Shown: positions 35,888-44,990, numbered from the stretch's first letter. The stretch: 64,000 bases of DNA from Bacillus cytotoxicus (GCF_023715645.1 NZ_JAMBOP010000026.1:1-64000); one strand, 5' to 3'. The notes: a model not told the origin generated them from the letters alone. Translations and numbers: made by a program.

Positions 35888-36373
35888 TTAGTTCTTCTTT
35901 TCTAGCTCTTGACCAAATGCTTTCAAAAAGTTAAATCCGAATGTAATTGCTCGGTTTATGTCTGGATCTCGTAATACTTTAAAGAAATCCATCACACCTG
36001 TTCTCCCGCCTTTTGCCAGTTCATCTGTTGCAAATTGTAAACCTGTAACTAAGCTAGATGTTACTTGCTTCGTCACTTCTGGGTCTACTGAAGATAGCGC
36101 TTCTCCTGCACCCATCATATTATTTAATGCATTTTTTACTGGCTCACGGTTTAGTTGCTCAATCGCAATTTTCGAAACATCTTCTTTCGCTGCAAGCAAG
36201 CTTACTGCAGCATCTAGTAAACCTGCTTTTTGAAGCTGTGCTAGCAAATGAATCGTTTCTTCAATTGCCTGTTGATTCTCTCCTAATTGTTGTAATAATT
36301 CTTCAGAAACTTGTTGCTTCTGTTGTTCCTCTGTTACAACCGTTTTTTGAATCATCGTAATTTCTTTTGCCAC
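35888..36373 (-). CDS. DUF1641 protein (YrhD-like), formate dehydrogenase partner
   Basis: 161 residues, soluble, mostly helical. It shows the DUF1641 pattern, including LLDAAVSLLAAKEDVSKI, MMGAGEALSSVDPEV and GGRTGVMDFFKVLRDPDINRAI. The start is GTG (36371-36373), 12 bp after the fdh stop with a gggggg RBS, so it is the second gene of the operon. In B. subtilis the same pair is yrhD-yrhE. DUF1641 proteins are accessory or electron-transfer-related partners of NAD-dependent FDH; the exact role is not established. Confidence 0.88.
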   Translation of the reverse strand: MAKEITMIQKTVVTEEQQKQQVSEELLQQLGENQQAIEETIHLLAQLQKAGLLDAAVSLLAAKEDVSKIAIEQLNREPVKNALNNMMGAGEALSSVDPEVTKQVTSSLVTGLQFATDELAKGGRTGVMDFFKVLRDPDINRAITFGFNFLKAFGQELEKKN

Positions 36374-36385
36374 AATGCTTCCCCC

Positions 36386-39328
36386 CTAGTTTTCATCCAC
36401 AAGTGATACGTATTGTTTTCGTTGCCATTTCTTTTGTATTTCGACACCATTTTGCGGATGACGCTCTTTGTTTCGCGGATTGGAAGTAGGAAGTGGACGA
36501 TTTCCTTTTTCACGCAGCACACGCATTTTGACACGCGTTTGTTTATATGCCGGTGTACATGTATAAAGATCCGTTGCCGTTCCTGTTAAAATATTAATTG
36601 CTTCTTCATTTACTGTTGCATGCATTGGTAAATATAGTTCATTTCCAGTTACACGATCTGTAATAAGTGCTGGAACTTTTATTTTTCCAAACGGTGATGC
36701 AAGTTCTACGAGACCTCCATCCTTCACATTTCGCTCCATCGCTAGCTCAGGGGAAATCTCAACAAATACTTCTGACATTTTCGATAAAATACCTGCCGAT
36801 TTCTTTGTCATATTCCCTTCATGGAAATGTTCAAGCATACGGCCATTATTTAATAATAAATCATATTCTTCCGGCGCTTCGACTGGCGGTACCCATTCAT
36901 CAAGTGATAGACGTGCCTTTTTATCAGGGAAATTAAATCCATCTACATATAATAACGGCGTATCACTGCCGTCGTGGCTACCCCAGCATAAGCTATTCCA
37001 TCCTTCTAAACGATCATATGTTGCCTGAGAATATAAAGGAGTAAGTGATGCGAGTTCATCCATAATTTCACTTGGATGCTCATAGTTCCAATTGGCGCCT
37101 AATGCACGAGCTACCTTTTGTAAAATCAACCAGTCTGGTTTGGAATCACCAAGCGGCGGCATAACTTCGTATAAACGCTGAATGCGGCGTTCTGTATTCG
37201 TGAATGTTCCTTCTTTTTCTAAACTCGGTGCTGCTGGTAAAATGACATCTGCAAAACGAGCTGTTTTCGTTAAAAACATATCTTGCACAACAAGGAAATC
37301 AAGATTTTCTAAAATGTGCTGCACATGATTCGCATTAGAATCAACTAATGCCATTTCTTCGCCCATCACATACATACCGCGTAATTTTCCTGCTTCTGCC
37401 GCAATCAGCATCGCAATATTATTTAACCCGGGCTCTTTCGGAATCGAAACGCCGTATGCTTTTTCGAATTTCGCGCGCAATGCATCATCAGATATCGCTT
37501 GGTAACCAGGAAGCCAATTTGGTAATGTTGCCATATCACAAGCACCTTGTACGTTATTATGTCCACGCAGCGGGTATGCTCCTGCACCAGGACGACGATA
37601 GTTCCCGGTTACAAGAAGTAAGTTAGAAATTGCAGCTGATGTCGTACTTCCACCTGTATTTTGCGTTACTCCCATACCCCAAAGTATACATGTGCCATCT
37701 GCATCACGAATCATTTTTGCCATTTCTTTTAATGTATCTTTCGAAATGCCAGTTACACTTTCTGTATAATCAAGCGTATATTTTTCTAACATTATTTTAT
37801 ATTCGTCAAAATTCTTTACGTTTTCAGCAAGAAACGCTTGATCATGCCAATCTTGATCGATAATATATTTTGTTACACCAGCAAGCCAAACGTGATCTGT
37901 ACCTTGACTTGGGTGCACAAATAGATCTGCACGCTCTGCCATTTCATGCTTACGCAAATCAGCCACAATTAATTTTTGCTCATGTAGTTTATGGGCACGT
38001 TTTACACGCGTTGCAAGAACGGGATGACCTTCTGTCGGATTTGCTCCAACAATAATGATAAGTCCTGCCTCTGCAATATCTTTAATTGTTCCTGCATCAC
38101 CGCCCATACCTACTGTTTTAAATAAACCATCTGTTGCCGGTGATTGGCAGTAGCGGGAACAGTTATCCACATTATTTGTCCCATATACTTGGCGTGCTAG
38201 CTTTTGCATTAAATAATTTTCTTCATTCGTTACTTTAGAAGAAGAAATAAATCCAAACGCATCACTGCCGTATTGCTCCTTAATATGGCCCATATTTGCT
38301 GCAACAACTTCAAGTGCTTCTTCCCAAGTTGCTTCAACAAACATATCTCCTTTTCGGATCAGCGGCTTTGTAATTCGTTCTTCACTATTTACAAAATCCC
38401 AGCCGAATTTCCCTTTTACACACGTTGAAATTCCGTTTACCGGCGCATCTGATGATGGTTGTACTTTTAAAATGTGACGATCTTTCGTCCATACTTCAAA
38501 TGAACATCCAACACCACAAAATGTACAAACGGTTTTCGTTTTATTAATTTTCGTTTTACGCATCGCTGCCTCTACTTCCGAAACAGCTAAAATACTGCTA
38601 TAACCCGGTTCTACATCTTTTACAAAATCAATCATTGGATGTAACACATCTTCTTTTAGCCCCGTCATAAAACCGGCTTCTCCAAGCATCGATTTTTCCA
38701 TTAGGGCATTACATGGACAAACCGTTACACATTGTCCACAACTTACACAAGAGGAATCATTAATGTTTGCGCCATCATCCCAAATGACACGCGGGCGATC
38801 TAAACTCCAATCAACCGATAAGGTTTCATTTACTTGTAAGTTTTGACACACTTCTACACATTGCCCACATGCAATACACTGATTTGGATCGTAACGATAA
38901 AACGGGTGGGACATATCCACTTCCGAAGTGCTCACTTTCGGTTCGTACGGATATTTCTGTTCTTCAATCCCCATCATATGCACTGTATTATGGACTTTAC
39001 AATTTCCGTTATTATTATCGCAAACAGTACAATATAATAAGTGATTTTCAAGCAATCGATCCATCGCTTCTGTTTGAGCTTCAACCGCTCGCTTCGACTT
39101 TCTTTCGATATGCATACCTTCTTCAATGTTTGTTGAACAAGCGCGCATCAACTTTCCATTCACTTCAACAATACATGTATCACATGTCTGAATTGGATCT
39201 ACTTCTGGTACGTGACAAATTTGCGGGTGTTCAAGTTCTCTTTCGTTTAATAACTGCAATATCGTTTTCTGACTAGATGAAATATACTCTGTACCATCGA
39301 CAGTTACACGAATTTTCTGTTCTGACAT
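36386..39328 (-). CDS. fdhA: formate dehydrogenase alpha subunit (FdhA/YrhE type)
   Basis: 980 residues. N-terminal [2Fe-2S] domain (ICHVPEVDPIQTCDTC), a His/Cys 4Fe-4S region (CTVCDNNNGNC), two ferredoxin 4Fe-4S sites (CIACGQCVEVC, CVSCGQCVTVC), then the Mo/W-bis-MGD catalytic part with its own cluster (CTFCGVGCSFEVW) and a molydopterin-binding C-terminal domain. The Mo ligand appears to be cysteine in NCSRYCQSPATDG, not selenocysteine. It oxidises formate to CO2. RBS aaggagag before the ATG. B. cereus-group genomes have more than one such subunit, so the symbol is provisional. Confidence 0.93.
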   Translation of the reverse strand: MSEQKIRVTVDGTEYISSSQKTILQLLNERELEHPQICHVPEVDPIQTCDTCIVEVNGKLMRACSTNIEEGMHIERKSKRAVEAQTEAMDRLLENHLLYCTVCDNNNGNCKVHNTVHMMGIEEQKYPYEPKVSTSEVDMSHPFYRYDPNQCIACGQCVEVCQNLQVNETLSVDWSLDRPRVIWDDGANINDSSCVSCGQCVTVCPCNALMEKSMLGEAGFMTGLKEDVLHPMIDFVKDVEPGYSSILAVSEVEAAMRKTKINKTKTVCTFCGVGCSFEVWTKDRHILKVQPSSDAPVNGISTCVKGKFGWDFVNSEERITKPLIRKGDMFVEATWEEALEVVAANMGHIKEQYGSDAFGFISSSKVTNEENYLMQKLARQVYGTNNVDNCSRYCQSPATDGLFKTVGMGGDAGTIKDIAEAGLIIIVGANPTEGHPVLATRVKRAHKLHEQKLIVADLRKHEMAERADLFVHPSQGTDHVWLAGVTKYIIDQDWHDQAFLAENVKNFDEYKIMLEKYTLDYTESVTGISKDTLKEMAKMIRDADGTCILWGMGVTQNTGGSTTSAAISNLLLVTGNYRRPGAGAYPLRGHNNVQGACDMATLPNWLPGYQAISDDALRAKFEKAYGVSIPKEPGLNNIAMLIAAEAGKLRGMYVMGEEMALVDSNANHVQHILENLDFLVVQDMFLTKTARFADVILPAAPSLEKEGTFTNTERRIQRLYEVMPPLGDSKPDWLILQKVARALGANWNYEHPSEIMDELASLTPLYSQATYDRLEGWNSLCWGSHDGSDTPLLYVDGFNFPDKKARLSLDEWVPPVEAPEEYDLLLNNGRMLEHFHEGNMTKKSAGILSKMSEVFVEISPELAMERNVKDGGLVELASPFGKIKVPALITDRVTGNELYLPMHATVNEEAINILTGTATDLYTCTPAYKQTRVKMRVLREKGNRPLPTSNPRNKERHPQNGVEIQKKWQRKQYVSLVDEN

Positions 39329-39524
39329 CTTTACCCTCTCCTTACAACCAACCGTACAACACCTTCTGAATACGTTTTCAAAACGATGTTGCTATACGTT
39401 CTTTTACAAAATAGAAAAACAATTCTTAGAGGTAGATTCTTGATGTATAAAATAAGCTTACAATTGATGTATATAACTACGATTCTATTATATCGTAGAA
39501 TATAAATAATAACCAAGGGATGTA

Positions 39525-39724
39525 TGTGAATACAAAATGAAAAATGACATGAAAAACCCCTTTCTTCTTTTGGGAGGATGAGAGCACCTGGCCATGTGTT
39601 TAGAGCGGGCAGGGCCTTTTTTTGCCACAGGCCATGTTTTAAAACAAATGGAGCAAGCGAGTAGCATGGCATAATTTATTTTTCGTAGCAGCGACTTTTA
39701 TGTAAAATACAAATGAATTTATAT
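39525..39724 (-). repeat. bcr1-like repeat 13
   Basis: Minus-oriented copy upstream of the formate dehydrogenase gene: acatgaaaaacccctttc, gagcacctggccatgtg, gccacaggccatgttttaaaac, gtagcagcgactttta, then tgaatttatat. Confidence 0.8.
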
Positions 39725-39846
39725 CTATGAATCTATTTGGAGAATGGTTATCCCCCCTTCTTTTTAGGTGGCCGAATGCACCTGTCCATGTATAGTAGCG
39801 GTCAGAGACTGTTTCTGCCACGGGCGAGGTTGATCGATTTATATAC
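39725..39846 (-). repeat. bcr1-like repeat 14 (partial, tandem to 13)
   Basis: Partial minus-oriented copy directly next to repeat 13. It retains ccttctttttaggtggc, tgtccatgtatagtagcgg, tttctgccacgggc and a terminal gatttatatac. Confidence 0.65.
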
Positions 39847-39905
39847 AAAACGAATGCTTTTCTTTTTTTTATGCCTTATGATAAACGTGGGAGAATAATT
39901 ATTGA

Positions 39906-39945
39906 ACTCCCCCCACCTATCGTTTCAGAGAAGTGAGGTGGGGGT
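39906..39945. terminator. G/C-rich hairpin upstream of fdhD
   Basis: Stem cccccacct / aggtggggg with a loop of about 17 bases, then gtcttctcgcc. It sits about 35 bp before the fdhD start codon and is not followed by a T-run, so it may be regulatory rather than a terminator. A similar hairpin lies between the response regulator and kinase genes (42971-43030). Confidence 0.4.
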
Positions 39946-39978
39946 CTTCTCGCCAAATATAATAAAGGGGAAAATCAT

Positions 39979-40785
39979 ATGAATTCTGTTCAAAGCACAT
40001 ATAAAATGGTTCGTTACCAAGGTGGGATGTTTCAGCAAAAAGATGATGAGATTGTAACAGAGTATCCACTTACAATTAAATTAAACGGTGAAGAATATGT
40101 AACAATTGTTTGTACCCCTGATCATATTGAAGATATGGTTGTTGGCTTCTTAGTATCAGAAGGTATTATTCCTTCCTATAAACACATTGAACAATTATGG
40201 ATTCAAGAAGAAAAAGGATTTGCGCATGTTACAACGACGCAAACAAATCCACTCTATCAAACTTGCTATAACAAACGATATGTGACATCGTGCTGCGGGA
40301 AAAGCAGACAAGGCTTTGTCTTTGTAAATGATGCAGCAAAAGCAAAAACGATGCACGATATTCATATTACGCTTAAACCCGAAGATTGCTTTCGTCTCAT
40401 GAATGAGTTGCAGCAATCCTCTACTACTTTCCAAGAAACAGGCGGTGTGCATAATACCGCATTATGTGATGAAAAACAAACTATCGTTTCACGAATGGAT
40501 ATTGGGCGTCATAATGCTTTAGACAAAATTTACGGTTATTGCTTACGGAACAACATTTCGATAACAGGCAAAGTAATTGCCTTTAGCGGACGTATTTCAT
40601 CTGAAATCTTACTTAAAGTTGCAAAAATCGGCTGTGAAATTGTCCTATCAAAATCCGCTCCGACAAAATTAGCGCTAGAACTTGCTCATGATTTAGGAAT
40701 TACTGTCGTTGGTTTTATTCGCGGTGATTCTTGTAATATTTACACGCGCCCAGAGCGAATTGAAGGGTACGTGAAGAAGGATTAA
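39979..40785 (+). CDS. fdhD: FdhD sulfurtransferase/sulfur carrier for formate dehydrogenase
   Basis: 268 residues, usual FdhD length. It transfers sulfur to the Mo cofactor so FDH becomes active. Recognisable segments: EYPLTIKLNGEEYVTIVCTP, DMVVGFLVSEGII, TSCCGKSRQGF (C105-C106; many family members have CxxC here), FQETGGVHNTALCD, RMDIGRHNALDKIYGYCL and IAFSGRISSEILLKVAKIGCEIVLSKSAPT. RBS aaagggg is upstream. It is divergent from the fdh operon with two repeats between. Confidence 0.92.
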   Translation: MNSVQSTYKMVRYQGGMFQQKDDEIVTEYPLTIKLNGEEYVTIVCTPDHIEDMVVGFLVSEGIIPSYKHIEQLWIQEEKGFAHVTTTQTNPLYQTCYNKRYVTSCCGKSRQGFVFVNDAAKAKTMHDIHITLKPEDCFRLMNELQQSSTTFQETGGVHNTALCDEKQTIVSRMDIGRHNALDKIYGYCLRNNISITGKVIAFSGRISSEILLKVAKIGCEIVLSKSAPTKLALELAHDLGITVVGFIRGDSCNIYTRPERIEGYVKKD

Positions 40786-40817
40786 TGTTAGCTCCTTTTC
40801 GCGTATTGAGAATGTTG

Positions 40818-40843
40818 AACATTGTCGAAGCGCCGATATATCA
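40818..40843. repeat. short dispersed repeat (tcgtgtcgaagcgccgatat type), copy C
   Basis: gtcgaagcgccgatatatc is identical over 19 bases to copy A near 23281. Here it abuts the left end of a truncated bcr1-like element. Confidence 0.5.
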
Positions 40844-40845
40844 TT

Positions 40846-40960
40846 AAACATCGCACGTGACAAAAAAGGGCACTGACCGTTACTATGCACGGCCAGATGC
40901 TCTCGTCCCTTCTAAAAGGAAAGGCTTTTTATATCGTTATTATAATTTGTATACATATAG
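40846..40960 (+). repeat. bcr1-like repeat 15 (left-truncated)
   Basis: Plus-oriented right part: catcgcacgtgacaaaaaagg, ctgaccgttactatgcacgg, ctctcgtcccttc, ending ttataatttgtatacata. It lies upstream of the first GNAT gene. Confidence 0.7.
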
Positions 40961-41050
40961 TTATAAAAATGAAACATACATATCAGTTGAATAATTAATA
41001 AAGTTAATATATAATTTCATTAAACAAAAACCATTGGGAGGTTAACTGTT

Positions 41051-41557
41051 ATGAACATTCGTGTATTAACAAAAGAAGATGCAAGTATATATTTACCACT
41101 TTGCATGGAAGGATTAACTCAAAACCCAGAAGCATTTGGTTCCTCTTATGAAGATATTATGAAACAAAAAGATCCCGTTGCTGCCATTGCAAAACGGTTA
41201 GATAACCCTGAAAAGTTTACGATAGGTGCTTTTCAAGAAGAGGAATTAATCGGTATTGCCACTCTTGAAATAAAACCACTTGTCAAACAGGAGCATAAAG
41301 CGAAAATTGGCTCTGTATACGTTTCTCCAAAAGTACGCGGTCTTGGTGCTGGAAGAGCGTTAATTGAAACTATCATTGAAAATGCCCCTAGATTAGATAT
41401 AGAACAGATTATGCTTAATGTGGTTACCGGAAATAAACCGGCAAAGAAACTATATGAATCACTTGGCTTCCAAACATTTGGTGTAGAAGAACGTGCTTTA
41501 AAATATAACGGACAATATTGGGATGAAGAACATATGATGTTATTTCTCAATGCTTAA
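41051..41557 (+). CDS. GNAT-family N-acetyltransferase, paralog 1
   Basis: 168 residues, a single Acetyltransf_1 domain. The acetyl-CoA motif A is VSPKVRGLGAGRALIETII (R/Q-x-x-G-x-G/A pattern), and YESLGFQTFG is motif B. The acceptor substrate is unknown. ATG at 41051 follows gggagg. It is about two-thirds identical by eye to the protein at 45197, the two flanking a two-component system. Likely an old duplication. Confidence 0.88.
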   Translation: MNIRVLTKEDASIYLPLCMEGLTQNPEAFGSSYEDIMKQKDPVAAIAKRLDNPEKFTIGAFQEEELIGIATLEIKPLVKQEHKAKIGSVYVSPKVRGLGAGRALIETIIENAPRLDIEQIMLNVVTGNKPAKKLYESLGFQTFGVEERALKYNGQYWDEEHMMLFLNA

Positions 41558-41578
41558 ATCTTCTTTTAACATAAAAAC

Positions 41579-41645
41579 AGCCGCTCTCGCCCAGCTAAAA
41601 AAAGCGATTTTTATGTTGGATTTTCAATTTGGATTTATATATATT
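41579..41645 (+). repeat. bcr1-like repeat 16 (right-end fragment)
   Basis: Only the right 65 bp remains: ccgctctcgcccagctaaaa, ttttatgttggattttcaat, then the terminal tttggatttatatata. Confidence 0.75.
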
Positions 41646-41654
41646 CAGCATCAC

Positions 41655-41686
41655 AAAAGCCTCGCACAATGTGTGCGAGGCTTCTT
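41655..41686. terminator. hairpin terminator near the 38-aa gene
   Basis: 12-bp perfect stem aagcctcgcaca / tgtgcgaggctt with a 3-base loop. Probably ends the minus-strand small gene at 41713-41829. Confidence 0.6.
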
Positions 41687-41712
41687 CTCTATCTCATAAT
41701 AATTAAGTTTAT

Positions 41713-41829
41713 TTATAATAACCAAAAAAACTTTCTAGCACAAACAACGATAATCATCATTGATACCGCAATGCAGATTATAGCTACATTTCGTTCTTGT
41801 TTCTGCTTTTCAATGTCTTCCGTGTTCAC
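41713..41829 (-). CDS. small single-helix membrane protein (38 aa)
   Basis: GTG-started 38-residue frame: a charged N-terminus (TEDIEKQKQERN), one hydrophobic helix (VAIICIAVSMMIIVVCA) and ARKFFWLL at the end. An aaagggg RBS lies about 12 bases before the GTG, and a strong hairpin terminator follows the stop. It is not recognised. The combination suggests a real small gene, but conservation is untested. Confidence 0.5.
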   Translation of the reverse strand: MNTEDIEKQKQERNVAIICIAVSMMIIVVCARKFFWLL

Positions 41830-41845
41830 TATCCAAAGCCCCTTT

Positions 41846-42113
41846 ATCTACATTCAAAAAAAGTCGTGAGATAGAAATTTTTCTTATCCGATGCGAGGTG
41901 AATACGAAAAATGTTCTCTATCTCACGTACACAATAGAATGGAATTTGCCATTTTGAAATCAAAATGACATGACGTTATGTCGCAACATAGGGTATTTTT
42001 GTGCTGCTACATTAACTATTATAAATAAAAAATGTGCAAAAGTAGTGCATTTTTTATGGCAATTGTCCTTTTCTTTTCCATATGAACAGTGTTTTTTCTA
42101 AAGTTCATGTAGA
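41846..42113. other. gene-free spacer
   Basis: About 270 bp, AT-rich, with short dyads (gccattttgaaatcaaaatgac; atgacgttatgtc). No gene found. Confidence 0.35.
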
Positions 42114-42246
42114 ATATATATAAATCCAAATTGATTTTCCAACACACAAGTCGCAGAAAATAGGCCCTGACCGCTTCTACGCATGGTCAGACGCTCAGGG
42201 GCACCTAAAAGTTTATGTCAGGTTTTTAATTTGGATTTATATATAA
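42114..42246 (+). repeat. bcr1-like repeat 17 (internally deleted, intact ends)
   Basis: Short 133-bp version with perfect 18-bp terminal inverted repeats (tatataaatccaaattga and complement) but lacking the ctgctactttc...catgtggc middle. It is just upstream of the response regulator gene. Confidence 0.8.
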
Positions 42247-42307
42247 GGGAAACTTCTAATTAACACAAAATAAACGTAAATCATAAAAATTTGAGGTGTA
42301 CATCGTT

Positions 42308-42985
42308 ATGGCAAAACTATTATTAGTAGATGACGAAGAACGCATGCTTCGCTTATTAGATTTATTCTTAAGTCCACTTGGACATTTTTGTATGAAAGCA
42401 AAGTCAGGACAAGAAGCACTTGAACTCGTTCAACAAAAAGAGTTTGATCTTATTTTGTTAGACGTGATGATGCCAAAAATGGACGGCTGGGAGGCTTGCC
42501 TTCAAATTCGGCAAATTAGTAACGTTCCCATTATTATGCTAACAGCGCGTAATCAAAATTATGACATGGTAAAAGGCCTCACATTAGGTGCTGATGACTA
42601 TATTACAAAGCCGTTTGATGAACAAGTATTAATTGCTCGTATCGAAGCTGTACTCCGCCGTACGAAGAAAGAGGGATTTGTAAACTTTAACGGCATCGAA
42701 TGGGATAAAACGAGACATACCGTAACTGTATATGATGAAAAGCTCTCTCTTACGCCAATTGAGTTTTCCTTACTTGGACTCTTTTTACAAAATATAAACC
42801 GTGCTTATAGCCGCGATGAGCTTATCGAAATCATCTGGGGATTTCAAACAGATATTGAATATCGCACTGTTGATTCTCACATTCGTAATATACGCGAAAA
42901 GCTTCGAAAAGCAGGATTCCCTATCGAAGATCATCTAGAAACCGTTTATAAAATAGGTTACAAATGGATAAACGGAACTTCATAA
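42308..42985 (+). CDS. OmpR/PhoB-family response regulator
   Basis: 225 residues. Receiver domain with acidic pocket DDE (8-10), phospho-acceptor D52 in LILLDVMMPKMDG, T/K switch residues in MLTARN and ITKPF, and a C-terminal winged helix (SLTPIEFSLL, YRTVDSHIRNIREKLR). It is paired with the histidine kinase 139 bp downstream. The start at 42308 has tgaggtg at good spacing; a GTG at 42296 lies inside this RBS. The regulated stress or ligand is unknown. Confidence 0.92.
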   Translation: MAKLLLVDDEERMLRLLDLFLSPLGHFCMKAKSGQEALELVQQKEFDLILLDVMMPKMDGWEACLQIRQISNVPIIMLTARNQNYDMVKGLTLGADDYITKPFDEQVLIARIEAVLRRTKKEGFVNFNGIEWDKTRHTVTVYDEKLSLTPIEFSLLGLFLQNINRAYSRDELIEIIWGFQTDIEYRTVDSHIRNIREKLRKAGFPIEDHLETVYKIGYKWINGTS

Positions 42986-43033
42986 AGTGAAACTTTATGA
43001 AGTGGGGGGTTTTCTTCCTCCCCCACTGATGAT
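42971..43033 (+). promoter_or_regulatory. double hairpin between response regulator and kinase
   Basis: First stem acttcataaag / ctttatgaagt overlaps the response-regulator stop codon; the second, agtggggg / cccccact, follows directly, with a short T-run only inside its loop. This may attenuate kinase expression or stabilise the upstream mRNA. Confidence 0.55.
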
Positions 43034-43124
43034 GGGTGAAACTATTCAAGCATATACTTACAGTTTTCCTTCTATCGAATTTCGTTGTTAGAAGTCTTAC
43101 TGCCAAAAAAGGTTGTGAATCATA

Positions 43125-44501
43125 ATGAATAAACTTTCTATAAAGCTTGGGATTTACTTTTTATTATTAGCTCTTTGTATTGAATCCGTACTATTTGTAA
43201 CCTTTCATACAACACTGGCACAAATGCGTGTAAATGAAGAAACTACAGCATTGCTAGAAAAAGGAAATTGGTATTGTAATATGATTGAAAAACGTTATAG
43301 AGAAGGCATTTTTGAACGCGTAGCAGTAATGGAATCGAATTCTCCTTCTCATACAAAGCTTGTCATAACAGATGCAACAGGCCACGTTATAGACTCTTCT
43401 GATCCTGTTACAGAAGATATGTACAAACAGCTTGAACAAAAGATTACATACATTCCTAAATATGGAATGATAACAGAAGACCGCTGGAAAGAATCAAAAT
43501 ATATTTCAACCGTCAGCCCTGTCGTAAAATATGGGGTCGTAATTGGCTATGTCCATATGTTTTTAGAAACTGCCTCTATAAAAGAAATGATTTATCGCTT
43601 AACGAAACAATTTTTTACTGTCGGTGCCTTGACAGTAACTCTCACAACAATTTTAGTATTTTTATTTTCAAGGGTCATTACAAATCCACTTATTAAAATG
43701 AAGCGAGCAACTGAAAAAATGATGAAGCAAAATGAGCCCATTACGTTAGGTATTAAAAGTAAAGATGAATTAGGAAGCTTAGCAAAAACAATCGAACAAC
43801 TTTCTAGTGAGTTAACCTATATGAAAAAAGAACGAAACGAGTTTCTCGCCAGCGTTGCGCATGAATTATTAACCCCGCTCACATATGTAAAAGGATACAC
43901 AAAAGTTGCAAAAAGGGAGTCTTTATCTAAAGAAGAACGGGAAGAATATTTACAGATTATTGAAGAAGAAACAGAAAATATTACAGAGCTTGTGCAAGAC
44001 TTATTTGAACTTGCACAACTTGAACAGCACCAATTTACGATAAAAAAACAACCCATTTCATTATTACCATTTGCAGAGCGTGTGGTTGAAAAAATAAAAC
44101 CCTCTCTAAAAAAAAAGCAAATGGATATCTCTTTATACTGCCAAGAAGATTTATATGCTTACATAGATGACCGCCGCATGGAGCAAGTCATGCTAAATTT
44201 ATTACATAATGCATATCAACATTCTCACGAAAATTCTCATATTACAGTACAAGTATTAAAAAAGGAGCATACTTTTCTTATACAAGTGCAAGATGAAGGG
44301 GAAGGAATTCCAAGTGAAGACTTACCACATATTTTTGACCGCTTCTATCGAGTTGACAAATCGCGGACACGAGCCACTGGCGGAAAGGGTATTGGTTTAG
44401 CTGTTGCAAAAGAAATTGTAGAGTTGCATGGTGGCTCTATACAGGCAACGAGCGAGGTCGGAATTGGGACTACATTTACTATGGAACTACCTATTAAATA
44501 G
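43125..44501 (+). CDS. sensor histidine kinase
   Basis: 458 residues. TM1 about 7-28, an extracellular sensor region to about 160, TM2 about 164-184, HAMP (about 185-235), HisKA with H246 in ASVAHELLTPL, and HATPase_c with the N-box NLLHNAYQHS, G1 DEGEGIP, F-box and G2 GGKGIGLAVAKE. The extracellular part has a dCache/sCache-like feel (LVITDATGHVID). Its RBS is weak (aaaagg), so it may be made at lower level than its regulator. The ligand is unknown. Confidence 0.92.
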   Translation: MNKLSIKLGIYFLLLALCIESVLFVTFHTTLAQMRVNEETTALLEKGNWYCNMIEKRYREGIFERVAVMESNSPSHTKLVITDATGHVIDSSDPVTEDMYKQLEQKITYIPKYGMITEDRWKESKYISTVSPVVKYGVVIGYVHMFLETASIKEMIYRLTKQFFTVGALTVTLTTILVFLFSRVITNPLIKMKRATEKMMKQNEPITLGIKSKDELGSLAKTIEQLSSELTYMKKERNEFLASVAHELLTPLTYVKGYTKVAKRESLSKEEREEYLQIIEEETENITELVQDLFELAQLEQHQFTIKKQPISLLPFAERVVEKIKPSLKKKQMDISLYCQEDLYAYIDDRRMEQVMLNLLHNAYQHSHENSHITVQVLKKEHTFLIQVQDEGEGIPSEDLPHIFDRFYRVDKSRTRATGGKGIGLAVAKEIVELHGGSIQATSEVGIGTTFTMELPIK

Positions 44502-44504
44502 CTA

Positions 44505-44644
44505 TTATAAAACCCTTTTCTTTTTAGAGGGGCGAGTGCGTCTGGCCATGCATAGGAGCGGGCAGGGCCTTTTTTTGCCACGGACGATGTTTTAAACAAA
44601 AGGAGCAGACAAGGGACGATTATCGTGTTTCTGCATAGCAGGGG
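44505..44644 (-). repeat. bcr1-like repeat 18
   Basis: Minus-oriented copy starting three bases after the kinase stop: aacccttttctttttagagg, gcgtctggccatgcatagg, tttgccacggacgatgttt, tttctgcatagcaggggc. It is followed by tandem units. Confidence 0.75.
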
Positions 44645-44990
44645 CTTATAGGTTGAATTATGACAATGGATATGGCCTAATCCACTTTTCTTTTTATGGG
44701 AGGGCGAGTGCGTCTGCCCATGCATAGGAGCGGACAGGGCCTTTTTTCTGCCACGGGCTATATTTTAAACAAAGGGAGCAGAAAAGGGATAATTATCGTG
44801 TTTCTGCATAGCAGGGGCTTATAGGTTGAATTATGACAATGGATATGGCCTAATCCACTTTTCTTTTTATGGGAGGGCGAGTGCGTCTGCCCATGCATAG
44901 GAGCGGACAGGGCCTTTTTTCTGCCACGGGCTATGTTTTAAACAAAGGGAGCAGAAAAGGGACGATTATCGTGTTTCTGCATAGCAGGGG
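44645..44990 (-). repeat. two exact 173-bp tandem units of a bcr1-like variant
   Basis: The string cttataggttgaattatgac begins at 44645, 44818 and 44991, an exact 173-bp period. The two full units differ at only a few bases (for example ctatattttaaac versus ctatgttttaaac). High identity implies recent tandem duplication. Confidence 0.85.

Noticed and set aside
36667-39276. Plus-strand frames opposite fdhA
   Set aside because: Antisense shadows of the 980-codon gene; none has an RBS or family match.
39331-39848. Minus-strand frames upstream of fdhA
   Set aside because: They are translations of repeats 13 and 14; similar translations appear wherever the repeat occurs (for example 33323-33514 and 44345-44725).
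39846-39978. Molybdenum cofactor riboswitch before fdhD
   Set aside because: Only a single GC-rich hairpin is seen; the multi-stem Moco core was not recognised.
40202-40300. Selenocysteine signal in the formate dehydrogenase system
   Set aside because: The enzyme shows Cys at the Mo-ligand position (SRYCQSPATDG), so no selenocysteine is needed.
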